From: a bacterium UBP1_UBA4783
GTDB taxonomy: Bacteria > Krumholzibacteriota > Krumholzibacteriia > Krumholzibacteriales > Krumholzibacteriaceae
Length of the DNA: 24,739 bases
Assembly: GCA_002403075.1 (NCBI GenBank)
Contig: DHHB01000056.1
Span: forward strand, 1-24,739
Direction of reading: 5' to 3'
Shown here: positions 8,139-15,743 of the stretch, in pieces
Numbering within the stretch: the first letter of the stretch is position 1
How the letters are laid out: every line of letters starts with the position of its first letter
Notes under the pieces: model-generated
The model's input: only the letters and a program-made list of their open reading frames with translations
Databases searched by the model: none
What the model was told of the DNA's origin: nothing
Made by a program: the position numbers and the translations under genes

Positions 8139-8906
8139 TTACCACTTGAGCAGCTTTCGGAGCTCGCGCGCCTGCGCCCGGCTCAACGGAATCTCCGGGC
8201 CTCCCTTGCCGCCCATCCGCAGACGCCAGCTCCCGTTGAACCACGGCGTGATCTCGTAGATGCGGCTGACGTTCGCGAGGTACGACTTGTGAACGCGCAT
8301 GAACTCCCTCGAGGCGAGCTCGCGCTCGAGCTCCTCGAGCGAGCGGAAGCTCGAGATCCCCTCCGCTTCGCGGGCGACGAGACGCACGCTTCCCGACTCG
8401 ATCGTGGCGTAGAGCAGATCGCCGGCGTCGACCATGACGAGCGACTCCCCCTGCCGAACGGCGAGGCGCTTCGGGCCCGCCCCGACCGCGCCGAGGAGCG
8501 CGGCGAGATCCGGGCCGTTCTCGGCGCCGCGGCGTATGCGCCGCGCGCGCTCGATCGCCTGCGCGAGACGGCGCTCCTCGACGGGCTTGAGCAGGTAGTC
8601 GGCCGCGTGCACGTCGAACGCCCTGATCGCGTACTCGTCGTACGCGGTGACGAAGACGATCGCGGGAACCGCCTCCATGCCGGCGATTTTGGCCACCACC
8701 TGAAACCCGTCGAGGCCCGGCATTTGGATATCGAGGAGCACAGCGTCGGGCGAGAGCTTGCGGATGAGCTTCACCGCGTCGGGCCCGTCCCCCGCCTCCC
8801 CCGCGATCTCGACGCCCTCGATCTTCGCGAGCATGCGGCGGATATCCCTTCGGGCGTGCGCCTCGTCGTCGACGACGAGAACGCGGAGCTTGTCGCTCTT
8901 CGTCAT
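8139..8906 (-). CDS. LytTR-family response regulator
   Basis: A 255-residue cytoplasmic response regulator. The receiver domain (about 7-125) has the acidic pair DD13-14, the phospho-acceptor D59 in VLLDIQMPG, T87 in FVTAYDEYA and K107 in LLKPVEE. The C-terminal LytTR DNA-binding domain (about 150-255) shows the family pattern in SFRSLEELERELASREFMRV and HKSYLANVSRIYEI, ending in IPLSRAQARELRKLLKW. It is encoded 64 bases after the stop of the LytS-type kinase that should phosphorylate it, and shares its promoter. The start is supported by GGAGGTG five bases before ATG 8906. Target genes are unknown; members usually bind short direct repeats upstream of their targets. Confidence 0.95.
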   Translation of the reverse strand: MTKSDKLRVLVVDDEAHARRDIRRMLAKIEGVEIAGEAGDGPDAVKLIRKLSPDAVLLDIQMPGLDGFQVVAKIAGMEAVPAIVFVTAYDEYAIRAFDVHAADYLLKPVEERRLAQAIERARRIRRGAENGPDLAALLGAVGAGPKRLAVRQGESLVMVDAGDLLYATIESGSVRLVAREAEGISSFRSLEELERELASREFMRVHKSYLANVSRIYEITPWFNGSWRLRMGGKGGPEIPLSRAQARELRKLLKW

Positions 8907-8970
8907 GCGAACACCTCCGCCGGCGGGGCCGGATCCGCCGCCGCGGAATCGCCTCCGCTGCCGGGCGCGC

Positions 8971-10311
8971 TCACGAGCCCGGGGCGCCCCGATCGACCGG
9001 CATGTCGATTATAATCGACGTTCCCTCTCCGCGCGTCGACGAGATTTCGAGGGAGGCGCGCTCGCCGTACGCGGCTTTGAGCCGCTCGCGCACGTTGCGA
9101 AGCCCGATCCCCTCGCGCGCGGTCTCCTTGAATCCGAGTCCGTTGTCCCTCACCGCGATCCGCAGACGAGCGCCCTCGCGCGACGCCTCGACGCGGACGA
9201 TCCCGCTCCCCACCTTCGGTGAGAGCCCGTGCCGCACCGCGTTCTCGACGAGCGGCTGGAGCATCATGGAGGGCACCGGCGCGTCGAGCGAGCGCGGATC
9301 GAGATCCTTTTCGACGCGCAGCTTCTCCGCGCCGAACCTCGCCACTTCGAGGCTCAGGTAATCGTCGACGAACTCGATCTCGCGCGAGAGCGGCACGAAA
9401 TCCTCCGATCCGCGCAGCAGCCGGCGGAGGATCCCCGAGAGCTTGACGAGGATCCAGCGCGCCTTCTCGGGCTCGCTCCAGATGAGCGAGGTCGCCGCGT
9501 TCATCGTGTTGAAGAGAAAGTGCGGATTGATCTGGCTGCGCAGCGCGTCGAACCGCGCCTGCATGGCGGCGGCCCGCTGCTCCTCGAGAAGCGCTTCGAC
9601 CCGCGTGTTGTTCCAGATCTTGAGCGGTATGCCGACGCAGGCGATCGTCGTGAGCCAGATGCAGATCGTCACCCAGAAGTGATCCGGAAAGAACGCGAAG
9701 AGCACGGCCGGGTACCGCCGGCTCACGACGTACCGCAGGGCCTCGAGCCCGACGAGCGTGATCGTGATCCACGCGCGCGAGTCGACCCGCCTCCCGCGCG
9801 TGAAATTGCGCCACGAGCGGGCGAGATTGTTCAGTATGAGGGGGGAGAAATCCCAGAACTCCTCCCGCCACTCGGCGCGCGACCGGATGAGCCCCCCGAG
9901 GAATCCGCAGAGCACGGTGAACGGGAGCGCGAGCCATTCCCCCCGCAGAACCGGCGGCATGCTCACGAAGAAGCCGACGGACATGCCCGGAACCGCTCCG
10001 CCGAGAAGCCCCGCGATAAAGGTGCCCGAGAGGCTCAGATCCATCCCCTCGTATCCGACGAGCACGCGCACCGCCGTCCCCGCGGTGAGCAGGGCGCCGA
10101 AGACGGCGGCGAACTGCCAGTTTTGCCTGGTGTCGCGTTTGTCGAGAAAGACGAGGCGCTTGAAGAAGCTCGACGTAATGAGCATGCTCGCCATGGCGGC
10201 CATGACGCCGAGCTTGAGGAGCAGGACGAAAAGGATGAACTGGTCTCCCGAAAGGGTGATGCGGGTCATCGCCGCGCCCCCGGCGTCCGCGGTCCGGAAA
10301 TAGGAAGGCAT
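8971..10311 (-). CDS. LytS-type membrane sensor histidine kinase
   Basis: A 446-residue sensor kinase of the His_kinase (PF06580) plus HATPase_c type that pairs with LytTR regulators. The N-terminal half is hydrophobic with about five to six membrane segments, for example FILFVLLLKLGVMAAMASML and FWVTICIWLTTIACVGIPLK. The phospho-acceptor is H264 in SQINPHFLFNTMN. The ATP-binding domain has LQPLVENAVRHG (N357), RDNGLGF, GIGLRNVRERL and RGEGTSIII. There is no recognisable sensor domain outside the membrane, so the signal is unclear. Two starts are possible: ATG 10311, with GGAG ten bases before it but lying inside a leader hairpin, and ATG 10269, with a poor ribosome site. I keep 10311 with moderate confidence in the start only. 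Confidence 0.93.
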   Translation of the reverse strand: MPSYFRTADAGGAAMTRITLSGDQFILFVLLLKLGVMAAMASMLITSSFFKRLVFLDKRDTRQNWQFAAVFGALLTAGTAVRVLVGYEGMDLSLSGTFIAGLLGGAVPGMSVGFFVSMPPVLRGEWLALPFTVLCGFLGGLIRSRAEWREEFWDFSPLILNNLARSWRNFTRGRRVDSRAWITITLVGLEALRYVVSRRYPAVLFAFFPDHFWVTICIWLTTIACVGIPLKIWNNTRVEALLEEQRAAAMQARFDALRSQINPHFLFNTMNAATSLIWSEPEKARWILVKLSGILRRLLRGSEDFVPLSREIEFVDDYLSLEVARFGAEKLRVEKDLDPRSLDAPVPSMMLQPLVENAVRHGLSPKVGSGIVRVEASREGARLRIAVRDNGLGFKETAREGIGLRNVRERLKAAYGERASLEISSTRGEGTSIIIDMPVDRGAPGS

Positions 10312-10346
10312 ACCCTCGGTGCTCCGAAGGAACCCAAGAGTATGCC
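10307..10346 (-). promoter_or_regulatory. RNA hairpin in the histidine-kinase leader, enclosing the start codon
   Basis: As minus-strand RNA, 10334-10346 pairs with 10307-10319 over 13 positions, two of them G-U. Read as plus-strand RNA those two positions are A-C mismatches, so the structure suits only the kinase transcript. The loop carries a CUUCGG and a GGAG (10322-10325) that is the best ribosome site for ATG 10311, and that ATG sits in the 3' arm. The hairpin is not followed by a U tract, so it is not an ordinary terminator. It could control translation of the kinase. Confidence 0.5.
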
Positions 10347-10372
10347 CCTGAGAGAGTTAGATTCTCGGACCA

Positions 10373-10401
10373 ATTGTCCCATAGAACGATTCCGGCGTCA
10401 A
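10373..10401 (-). promoter_or_regulatory. Sigma-70-like promoter of the LytS/LytR operon
   Basis: On the minus strand TTGACG (10396-10401) is followed after exactly 17 bases by GACAAT (10373-10378). The predicted start near 10366 gives a leader of about 55 bases that contains the hairpin at 10307-10346. The promoter lies just past the stop codon of the DUF4416 gene, so the two-component genes can be expressed independently of it. Confidence 0.7.
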
Positions 10402-10408
10402 GCTCCAT

Positions 10409-10966
10409 TTACGGCGGGCATTCGCCCCACCGCCTGGCCCGTCTGTATATGGCGCGAATCGCCTGAAGATCCTCTGTGTACATCCCGGCCTTGAAATCGG
10501 GGAACGACCACTCGAAAGGCTTGAAACGCCCCTCGTGAAACATGAGCACGGGGTCGGCGTACACGCCCCCGCCGACGTATATCTTCTGCGGCCCTTCCTT
10601 GAACGACGCGAGCACCACTTTGAAGAAGTCCATGTAGCCGGCGTCGACGTTCACCCGGCGGTTCCCGTCCGCCGCGAAGCGCGCCTCGATCTCCGCCGCG
10701 GCGAGCTTGGCCCGGACGAGGCCGTCCGGCGCGCCGAGCGGCTCGAACGAGACGATCGTCCGGTCGAGATCCCGTCCCATCTCGGGCCCGTAATAATCGG
10801 TCATCGAGAATGGGTGCGACGCGCCCCCGTAGTCGACGCGGCCGAACCGCTCCTCGAGCGCGGGGAACAGCAGACCCTCGAGATCGAAGCCCCGCGGATG
10901 CAGAATCGCCGCGAGATATTTGGCCGGCGCCGCCTCGCGGGGCCGTCCCGCCTTCGGATGAGCCAC
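10409..10966 (-). CDS. DUF4416 family protein
   Basis: A 185-residue soluble protein without signal peptide or membrane segment, matching what I know of DUF4416. Family-like stretches are KYLAAILHPRGFDLEGLLFP near the N-terminus, PFSMTDYYGPEMGRDLDRTI in the middle, then VNVDAGYMDFFKVVLASFKE, KIYVGGGVYADPVLMFHEGR and FPDFKAGMYTEDLQAIRAIY. The molecular function of the family is not established. It starts at GTG 10966 and lies 37 bases after the N-acetyltransferase-like gene, so the two are probably cotranscribed, though nothing shows a functional link. Confidence 0.88.
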   Translation of the reverse strand: MAHPKAGRPREAAPAKYLAAILHPRGFDLEGLLFPALEERFGRVDYGGASHPFSMTDYYGPEMGRDLDRTIVSFEPLGAPDGLVRAKLAAAEIEARFAADGNRRVNVDAGYMDFFKVVLASFKEGPQKIYVGGGVYADPVLMFHEGRFKPFEWSFPDFKAGMYTEDLQAIRAIYRRARRWGECPP

Positions 10967-11003
10967 GCCGCACCGCCTTCGCGCGCGGACCGCCGCGCCC
11001 CCT

Positions 11004-11930
11004 CTACTCCGCGATGACGCGGAGCCTCTTTTTCCCGTCCCGCCGCCACGAGCGCCGCAGCCGTTCGATGTGGTCCCTCGCCTCCGCGGTAACGGCGGCG
11101 GGGATGCCGAACTCCTCCGCGATGCGCTCCTCGAGCCCGCTCCGGATGTTCTCGTTCGCCTTGCCCGTCCGGCTTCTCACGCGCAGGTGATGGTTCTTGA
11201 CGTAGAGGTGCCCTTCGGAGGTGAGGCGCGTGAGAAGGAGGTTGTTCATCATCGGCAGGGCGAACGAATCCTGCCAGTGCCTCATGAAATCGGCGTGCGA
11301 GACGCCCGCCGTCCTCACCGTATAGCGCCATTTCCGCTCACCGGTCCGGAGCGCCGCGACCGGGGGGCGATCGCTCCATCCGGTCCGCGAGAGCTCGTCC
11401 CACCCCCCCTCGAGCGTGAAGAGATCGTAGCTCTCGTTCCGGCGCGGCCGAAGCTCCACGGTGCCGAAGGTGGTCGCGACCCGTACGGGGACGCCCGAAA
11501 GCTCGACCGGCTCGCCGACGAGATATCCCGGATCGACGAGATAGCGCTTCCCCCCCATCTCCACGACGAGCGCGCAGTGGATGTTCGGCCGCTTCATGTC
11601 GGCCATGACGGGATAGCAGCGGAAGCCGGCGCTCGAGAGCATCGAGCCGAGGCAGTAGGTCAGCGAGAAGCACGTCCCTCCCGTATGACGCTCGAGGAAC
11701 CCCGTGACGACCTCGACCGGCCCCCGAAGCCTTTCCTCGGGGGAGCGGGCCGTGAACTTCTTTATGATCTTCGTCAGGTTCTCGTAGGGAAGGTTCGAAT
11801 AGGCGGCGATCATGAGGCGCAGCAGCGGGAGATCGGCGCCGCCGGGAGCGATGCGGAAACGGCCCGCGAAAAGCTCCCGGGCCTCGCGCCCCCCCGACGC
11901 CAGCGGATCGTTCCATATGTCGAAGCTCAC
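11004..11930 (-). CDS. Arylamine N-acetyltransferase-like enzyme
   Basis: A 308-residue cytoplasmic protein with the Cys-His-Asp triad of the arylamine N-acetyltransferase family: C87 in HTGGTCFSLTYCLGSML (family pattern RGGxCxE/xxN), H118 in PNIHCALVVE and D133 in YLVDPGYLVGE. The N-terminal PYENLTK matches the family's helical region. Known members transfer acetyl or longer acyl groups from CoA to amines; some relatives act in natural-product synthesis, so the substrate is open. The canonical Arg before GGxC is replaced by His-Thr, which marks it as a divergent member. It starts at GTG 11930 with GGAGG six bases upstream, and heads a likely two-gene operon with the DUF4416 gene. It is divergent from the sugar kinase operon. 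Confidence 0.82.
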   Translation of the reverse strand: MSFDIWNDPLASGGREARELFAGRFRIAPGGADLPLLRLMIAAYSNLPYENLTKIIKKFTARSPEERLRGPVEVVTGFLERHTGGTCFSLTYCLGSMLSSAGFRCYPVMADMKRPNIHCALVVEMGGKRYLVDPGYLVGEPVELSGVPVRVATTFGTVELRPRRNESYDLFTLEGGWDELSRTGWSDRPPVAALRTGERKWRYTVRTAGVSHADFMRHWQDSFALPMMNNLLLTRLTSEGHLYVKNHHLRVRSRTGKANENIRSGLEERIAEEFGIPAAVTAEARDHIERLRRSWRRDGKKRLRVIAE

Positions 11931-11951
11931 GGCGCCCCTCCTCGATTCACG

Positions 11952-11980
11952 TTTTCAGGGAAGCGAGCATACCATATACT
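11952..11980 (+). promoter_or_regulatory. Sigma-70-like promoter of the sugar kinase operon
   Basis: TTTTCA (11952-11957), a 17-base spacer, then TATACT (11975-11980), five of six matches in the -10. The expected start near 11987 gives a leader of about 35 bases with GGAGG at 12013-12017. It lies in the 91-base region between divergent genes. Confidence 0.65.
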
Positions 11981-12021
11981 GGCGCGATACGATAACGGCC
12001 GAATGCGCCGATGGAGGTCGA

Positions 12022-13116
12022 TTGCCCGAGAAGCTTAAGGAAGCCCGCGTATCCGCCCCGGGGCGCCTGTGCCTCTTCGGCGAGCATCAGGATTATCTCG
12101 GCCTTCCGGTCGTCGCGCTCGCGATCTCGCTGCGCGTCGCGATCGACGGCAGGCGCCGGCGGGACGGGCTCGTCCGCGTGGATCTCCCGGACGTTTCCTC
12201 TTCGATCGAGTTCCGTATCGACGAGCCGCTCCGCGACGGCGGCGCCGCGGATTTCTTCCGGGCCGGCGCGAACGTCCTGCGGCGCGAGGGGCTCTCGTTC
12301 TCGACGGGGTTCGACTGCTCGGTGCGCGGCGGCATCCCCCCGCGGGCGGGGACGGCGAGCTCCTCGGCGATGGTCGTTGGCTGGATCGTCTTTCTCGCCC
12401 GCATGAGCGACGGGGCGAGGGAGCTTTCCGCCGCCGAGGCGGCCCGCCTCGCCTACGCGGCCGAGGTGCTCGAGCTCAGCGGGGCGGGCGGCATGATGGA
12501 CCAATTCGCCGCGGCGTACGGCGGCGCCTCGGCGATCTCGTTCGATCCGGCGCCCTGCGCCCTGCCGCTCGAAGCGCCCCGGGGCGCGTTCGTTCTCGGG
12601 GATTCTCGCGAGCCCAAGGATACGCAGGCCGTTCTCTCGCGCGTGAAGGACGCGATCATCGACGTTTCGCGCCGCCTCGCGGCGCGGCACACGGGCTTCT
12701 CCCTGCGAGAGGCGCCGCTCGAGGGCCTCGGCCGGTACGCGGGAGAGCTTTCGCGGGCGGAGCTCGACCTCCTCGGCGCCGTGCTCGCGAACCGCGACGT
12801 CACGCGCAGGGGGATCGGACTGTTCCGCGGCGGACGGCCCGACGACCGCGCCTTCGGAACGCTGCTCGACGAGCAGCAGATCCTGCTCCGCGAGGTCCTC
12901 GGCGTATCCACGCCGAAGATCGACCGCATGCTCGATGCGGCGTTGCGCGCGGGGGCGCTCGGGGGTAAGATCAACGGCTCGGGCGGCGGAGGCTGCATGT
13001 TCGCGTACGCGCCGGATCGCTCCCGCGAGGTCGCCGAAGCGATCGAGCGGGCCGGCGGGACCGCCTACGTCGTTCGGGCCGACGGGGGAGTTCGGATCGA
13101 AGAGGCGGCCGCGTAG
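12022..13116 (+). CDS. GHMP-family sugar kinase (galactokinase-like)
   Basis: A 364-residue cytoplasmic kinase predicted to phosphorylate the anomeric position of a sugar. It has the galactokinase-type N-terminal signature GRLCLFGEHQDYLG (14-27), the GHMP phosphate-binding loop GGIPPRAGTASSSAM (about 103-117), the catalytic-type aspartate in GGMMDQFAAAYGG (D160) and the C-terminal GHMP motif GGKINGSGGGGCM (about 313-325). The start is TTG 12022, four bases after GGAGG; a longer in-frame opening from 11812 runs back through the promoter and into the divergent gene and is rejected. ATG 12011 is in another frame. Next, 41 bases downstream, is a sugar nucleotidyltransferase, so the pair probably turns a free sugar into an NDP-sugar. 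Which sugar cannot be told. Confidence 0.9.
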   Translation: MPEKLKEARVSAPGRLCLFGEHQDYLGLPVVALAISLRVAIDGRRRRDGLVRVDLPDVSSSIEFRIDEPLRDGGAADFFRAGANVLRREGLSFSTGFDCSVRGGIPPRAGTASSSAMVVGWIVFLARMSDGARELSAAEAARLAYAAEVLELSGAGGMMDQFAAAYGGASAISFDPAPCALPLEAPRGAFVLGDSREPKDTQAVLSRVKDAIIDVSRRLAARHTGFSLREAPLEGLGRYAGELSRAELDLLGAVLANRDVTRRGIGLFRGGRPDDRAFGTLLDEQQILLREVLGVSTPKIDRMLDAALRAGALGGKINGSGGGGCMFAYAPDRSREVAEAIERAGGTAYVVRADGGVRIEEAAA

Positions 13117-13157
13117 CGAAGCCGCCGGGACACGCGCGCATCGGAGGGAACGTTACG

Positions 13158-14015
13158 ATGGATCCCAACATAGCGATACTCGCGGGGGGAGTCTCCTCGC
13201 GCATGAAGAAGGCGCTCGCGGACGCGGCGGATCTCGATCCCTCGCTCCGGCGGGACGCGGCCGAGAAGCCGAAGGCCATGATCGGCGTCGGCGATTCGGG
13301 ACGGCCGTTCATGGACTACCTTCTCGAGAACGTCGCCGCGGCGGGGTACAAAAACGTCTGCATCGTGGTCGGCGAGCGGGACGGCTCCATCCGCGAATAC
13401 TACGAAAACCCCGAAAACGCGCGAAGGTTCGCCGGCCTCGCGATCAGCTACGCCGTTCAGCCCATCCCTCCGGGCAGAACGAAACCGCTCGGCACGGCCG
13501 ACGCGGTGCACCGCGCGCTCCTCGCGAGCCCCGAGTGGAAGGGGCGGCGGCTCACCGTCTGCAACAGCGACAACCTCTACTCGGTGCGGGCGCTCCGCCT
13601 GCTCCTCGACGACGCGCACCCGAACGCGATGATCGATTACGACCGGTCGGCGCTGCGCTTTCCCGCCGAGCGCATCGCGGCGTTCGCCGTCATCGCGAAG
13701 GACGCGGACGGATTCCTCGTCGACATCCTCGAGAAACCATCCCCCGCCGAGATCGCGAAGGCGGCCGACGCGGCCGGCAGGATCGGCGTCAGCATGAACA
13801 TGTTCCGGTTCTCGTACGATCTTCTCCTCCCCTGCGTCGAACGCGTCCCGATGAACCCGGTGCGGCAGGAGAAGGAGCTTCCCGAGGCGGTGCGGATGAT
13901 GCTCGCCGATCGCCCGCGCAGCATGTTCACGATCCCGCTCTCGGAGCATGTCCCGGACCTCACGTCTCCCTCGGATATCCTCCGCGTCATGGGAGAGCTC
14001 GATACCGGAGCATGA
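13158..14015 (+). CDS. Sugar-1-phosphate nucleotidyltransferase
   Basis: A 285-residue cytoplasmic enzyme of the NTP-transferase fold. The nucleotide-binding loop is ILAGGVSSRMKK (7-18), separated by an unusual 17-residue charged insert from EKPKAMI (36-42), the conserved Lys-Pro. GRTKPLGTADAV marks the base-binding region, and LTVCNSDNLYS holds the metal-binding aspartate (usual G-D replaced by S-D). LEKPSPAEI gives the second EKP motif. It should couple a sugar 1-phosphate to an NTP, releasing pyrophosphate, using the product of the kinase encoded 41 bases upstream. GGAGGG lies nine bases before ATG 13158. Which nucleotide and which sugar are used is not readable. Confidence 0.88.
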   Translation: MDPNIAILAGGVSSRMKKALADAADLDPSLRRDAAEKPKAMIGVGDSGRPFMDYLLENVAAAGYKNVCIVVGERDGSIREYYENPENARRFAGLAISYAVQPIPPGRTKPLGTADAVHRALLASPEWKGRRLTVCNSDNLYSVRALRLLLDDAHPNAMIDYDRSALRFPAERIAAFAVIAKDADGFLVDILEKPSPAEIAKAADAAGRIGVSMNMFRFSYDLLLPCVERVPMNPVRQEKELPEAVRMMLADRPRSMFTIPLSEHVPDLTSPSDILRVMGELDTGA

Positions 14016-14051
14016 TCCGGGGGAGGCGCGCGGCGCGGCGAGAAATTATTC

Positions 14052-14080
14052 TTGACCCGCAGAACCGCACATGATAGCTT
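14052..14080 (+). promoter_or_regulatory. Probable promoter of the radical SAM gene
   Basis: TTGACC (14052-14057), a 17-base spacer and TAGCTT (14075-14080). The surrounding 14040-14182 region is clearly more AT-rich than its neighbours, as expected of a promoter and leader. The leader would be about 95 bases. Confidence 0.45.
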
Positions 14081-14157
14081 AATCCATCGGCAAATAGCTG
14101 ATATACGTCGGATTTTCGCTTACCTTGAGAAGTTATTTCCAACAGAATAATGGTTTC

Positions 14158-14182
14158 GAGGTAATACATGAAAGAGCCTTAG
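14158..14182 (+). other. Four-codon leader ORF (MKEP-stop) abutting the radical SAM gene
   Basis: GAGG (14158-14161) stands six bases before ATG AAA GAG CCT TAG (14168-14182), and the stop is directly followed by ATG 14183. The ribosome site before this mini-ORF is better than the one before the main gene (AAAGAG), so translation of the main gene may be coupled to it. Confidence 0.35.
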
Positions 14183-15544
14183 ATGAAAATATTACTGGTC
14201 AATCCTCCGGTCGGCTTCGGATATTACAGCATGGGGCTCAGCCGCCCCCCCCTCGGCCTCGCCTACTTAGCCTCGCTCCTCACGGCCGAGCACACCGTCA
14301 AAATCATCGATTTCAACATCGAAAAGCCCCGCTGGGGGCGCTACCCATTCGAGGGCTTCGACGTCGTCGGCATCTCGGCCGACACCGCCAGATACAACGT
14401 CGCGATGAAGATCGCCCGGCGGGCGAAGGCCGCGGGCGCGAGGGTCGTTTTGGGCGGCCCGCACGTGAGCTTCTTCGACGAGGACGCCCTGAGTAGCGGC
14501 GCGGTCGACTACATCATACGAAACGAGGGAGAATACGCGTTCCTCTCCCTCGTGAAGCACATCATGGGCGAGATCCCGATCGAGGACGTGAAGGGGCTCT
14601 CCTATTACACGAGCGGCGGGATCCTGCGCACACCCCCCGCGCCGTTCATCACCGACCTCGATTCCCTGCCGTTCCCCGCGCGCGAGCTCCTGCCTCTTCG
14701 GCGGTACAAGGAAAAGATCGACGGACGTCCGATGACGACGATGATCACCTCGCGCGGCTGTCCCTTCAACTGCAACTTCTGTTCGTCGTCGCAGTTCTCG
14801 GGCGTCCGCTGGCGTCCACGCTCGGTCGACGGCATCATGGAAGAGATCGATCTCATCTATCATGAGTACGGCTACCGCGCGATAAACTTCATCGACGACA
14901 ACTTCACGCTCAACCCGAAGCGCGCGATCGAAATATCGGAGCGCATCATCGCGGGCGGATACGATCTCCACTGGGAAGCGATGTCGCACGTCGAGACGGT
15001 CGTGAAGCATCCCGAGATGGTCGAGGCGATGGCGCGCGCCGGTCTGCACTGGATGTTCCTCGGCTTCGAGAGCGGAAGCCAGGAGATACTGAACGAATAC
15101 GGCAAGAAGTCGAGCCTCGAGGACGCGAGGCGCGCCGTGGACATCCTTCACAAAAACGGCGTCAAGATCATCGGCGCCTTCATCCTCGGCGCGCTCGGCG
15201 ACAGCGATCGCACGATGATCGAGACGATCAAGCTCGCGAAATCGCTCAATCCGAGCAGGGCGCAATTCTCGCTGCTGACCCCCTACCCGGGAACGAAGCT
15301 CTTCGAGCGGGTCAAGGAGAAGCTCCTCACGAGCAACTGGGAGATGTACTCCGGTCTCCACCCGACGATCAGGCTCGACAAGATAACGCCGCAGCGGCTG
15401 AACCGGTTCCTCTTCAAGGCGTACGCCGGATTCTATCTGCGGCCGCCGAAGGCCATCGAGAACTTCCAGTACATCTACCGGACGCTCCCGAGCGCGATCA
15501 CGCTCATCGCGACGAACCTCTTCTCGCGGGGATACCGGGTTTGA
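14183..15544 (+). CDS. B12-binding-type radical SAM protein
   Basis: A 453-residue protein with an N-terminal cobalamin-binding-type Rossmann domain (about 1-130: MKILLVNPPVGFGYYSMGLS and ARVVLGGPHVSFFDEDAL) and a radical SAM domain with C193-x3-C197-x2-C200 (SRGCPFNCNFCSSS), the ligands of the [4Fe-4S] cluster. FIDDNFTLNPKRA, FLGFESGSQEIL and FILGALGD are usual for the Elp3/MiaB-like SAM fold. The N-terminal domain lacks DxHxxG, so any cobalamin would bind base-off without that histidine, as in most relatives (BchE, methyltransferases). Reaction and substrate are unknown; the gene stands alone between its own promoter and terminator. The C-terminal part (about 380-453) is aromatic and basic and of no family I recognise. 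Confidence 0.92.
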   Translation: MKILLVNPPVGFGYYSMGLSRPPLGLAYLASLLTAEHTVKIIDFNIEKPRWGRYPFEGFDVVGISADTARYNVAMKIARRAKAAGARVVLGGPHVSFFDEDALSSGAVDYIIRNEGEYAFLSLVKHIMGEIPIEDVKGLSYYTSGGILRTPPAPFITDLDSLPFPARELLPLRRYKEKIDGRPMTTMITSRGCPFNCNFCSSSQFSGVRWRPRSVDGIMEEIDLIYHEYGYRAINFIDDNFTLNPKRAIEISERIIAGGYDLHWEAMSHVETVVKHPEMVEAMARAGLHWMFLGFESGSQEILNEYGKKSSLEDARRAVDILHKNGVKIIGAFILGALGDSDRTMIETIKLAKSLNPSRAQFSLLTPYPGTKLFERVKEKLLTSNWEMYSGLHPTIRLDKITPQRLNRFLFKAYAGFYLRPPKAIENFQYIYRTLPSAITLIATNLFSRGYRV

Positions 15545-15550
15545 ATCGGT

Positions 15551-15580
15551 CCGCGCGGCCGCCGGCCGCGCGGATATTTT
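15551..15580 (+). terminator. Rho-independent terminator of the radical SAM gene
   Basis: A perfect 10-base GC stem (15551-15560 with 15564-15573) with a 3-base loop is followed by ATATTTT. It begins six bases after the stop codon. Confidence 0.85.
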
Positions 15581-15621
15581 CCCTGAAATGTACCATGAAA
15601 TCCCCCTGGAATTTTCGGGCG

Positions 15622-15649
15622 TTGACACTCCGCCCGCGTTTGCTATAAA
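15622..15649 (+). promoter_or_regulatory. Strong sigma-70-like promoter of the transketolase-like gene
   Basis: A perfect TTGACA (15622-15627), a 16-base spacer and TATAAA (15644-15649). The predicted start near 15656 gives a leader of about 88 bases. This is the closest match to consensus on the plus strand of the window. Confidence 0.8.
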
Positions 15650-15743
15650 CTAAACATTCAATTATTCTGGAATTTCGACGTTCGGCCGATAAGGCCGCAG
15701 GCGAGATCGATTGCCCCTTTTTAACGCGGGAGGAGCGGCGAGC

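Noticed and set aside
4840..8259. 1,139-codon plus-strand open frame opposite the activase gene
   Set aside because: An antisense shadow caused by GC-rich codon usage; its translation is low-complexity Arg/Asp/Glu/Leu-rich and matches no family, while the minus strand encodes a clear ATPase.
11812..12021. Longer N-terminus for the GHMP kinase
   Set aside because: It would overlap the divergent N-acetyltransferase-like gene and its own promoter; the added residues are not family-like and TTG 12022 has GGAGG.
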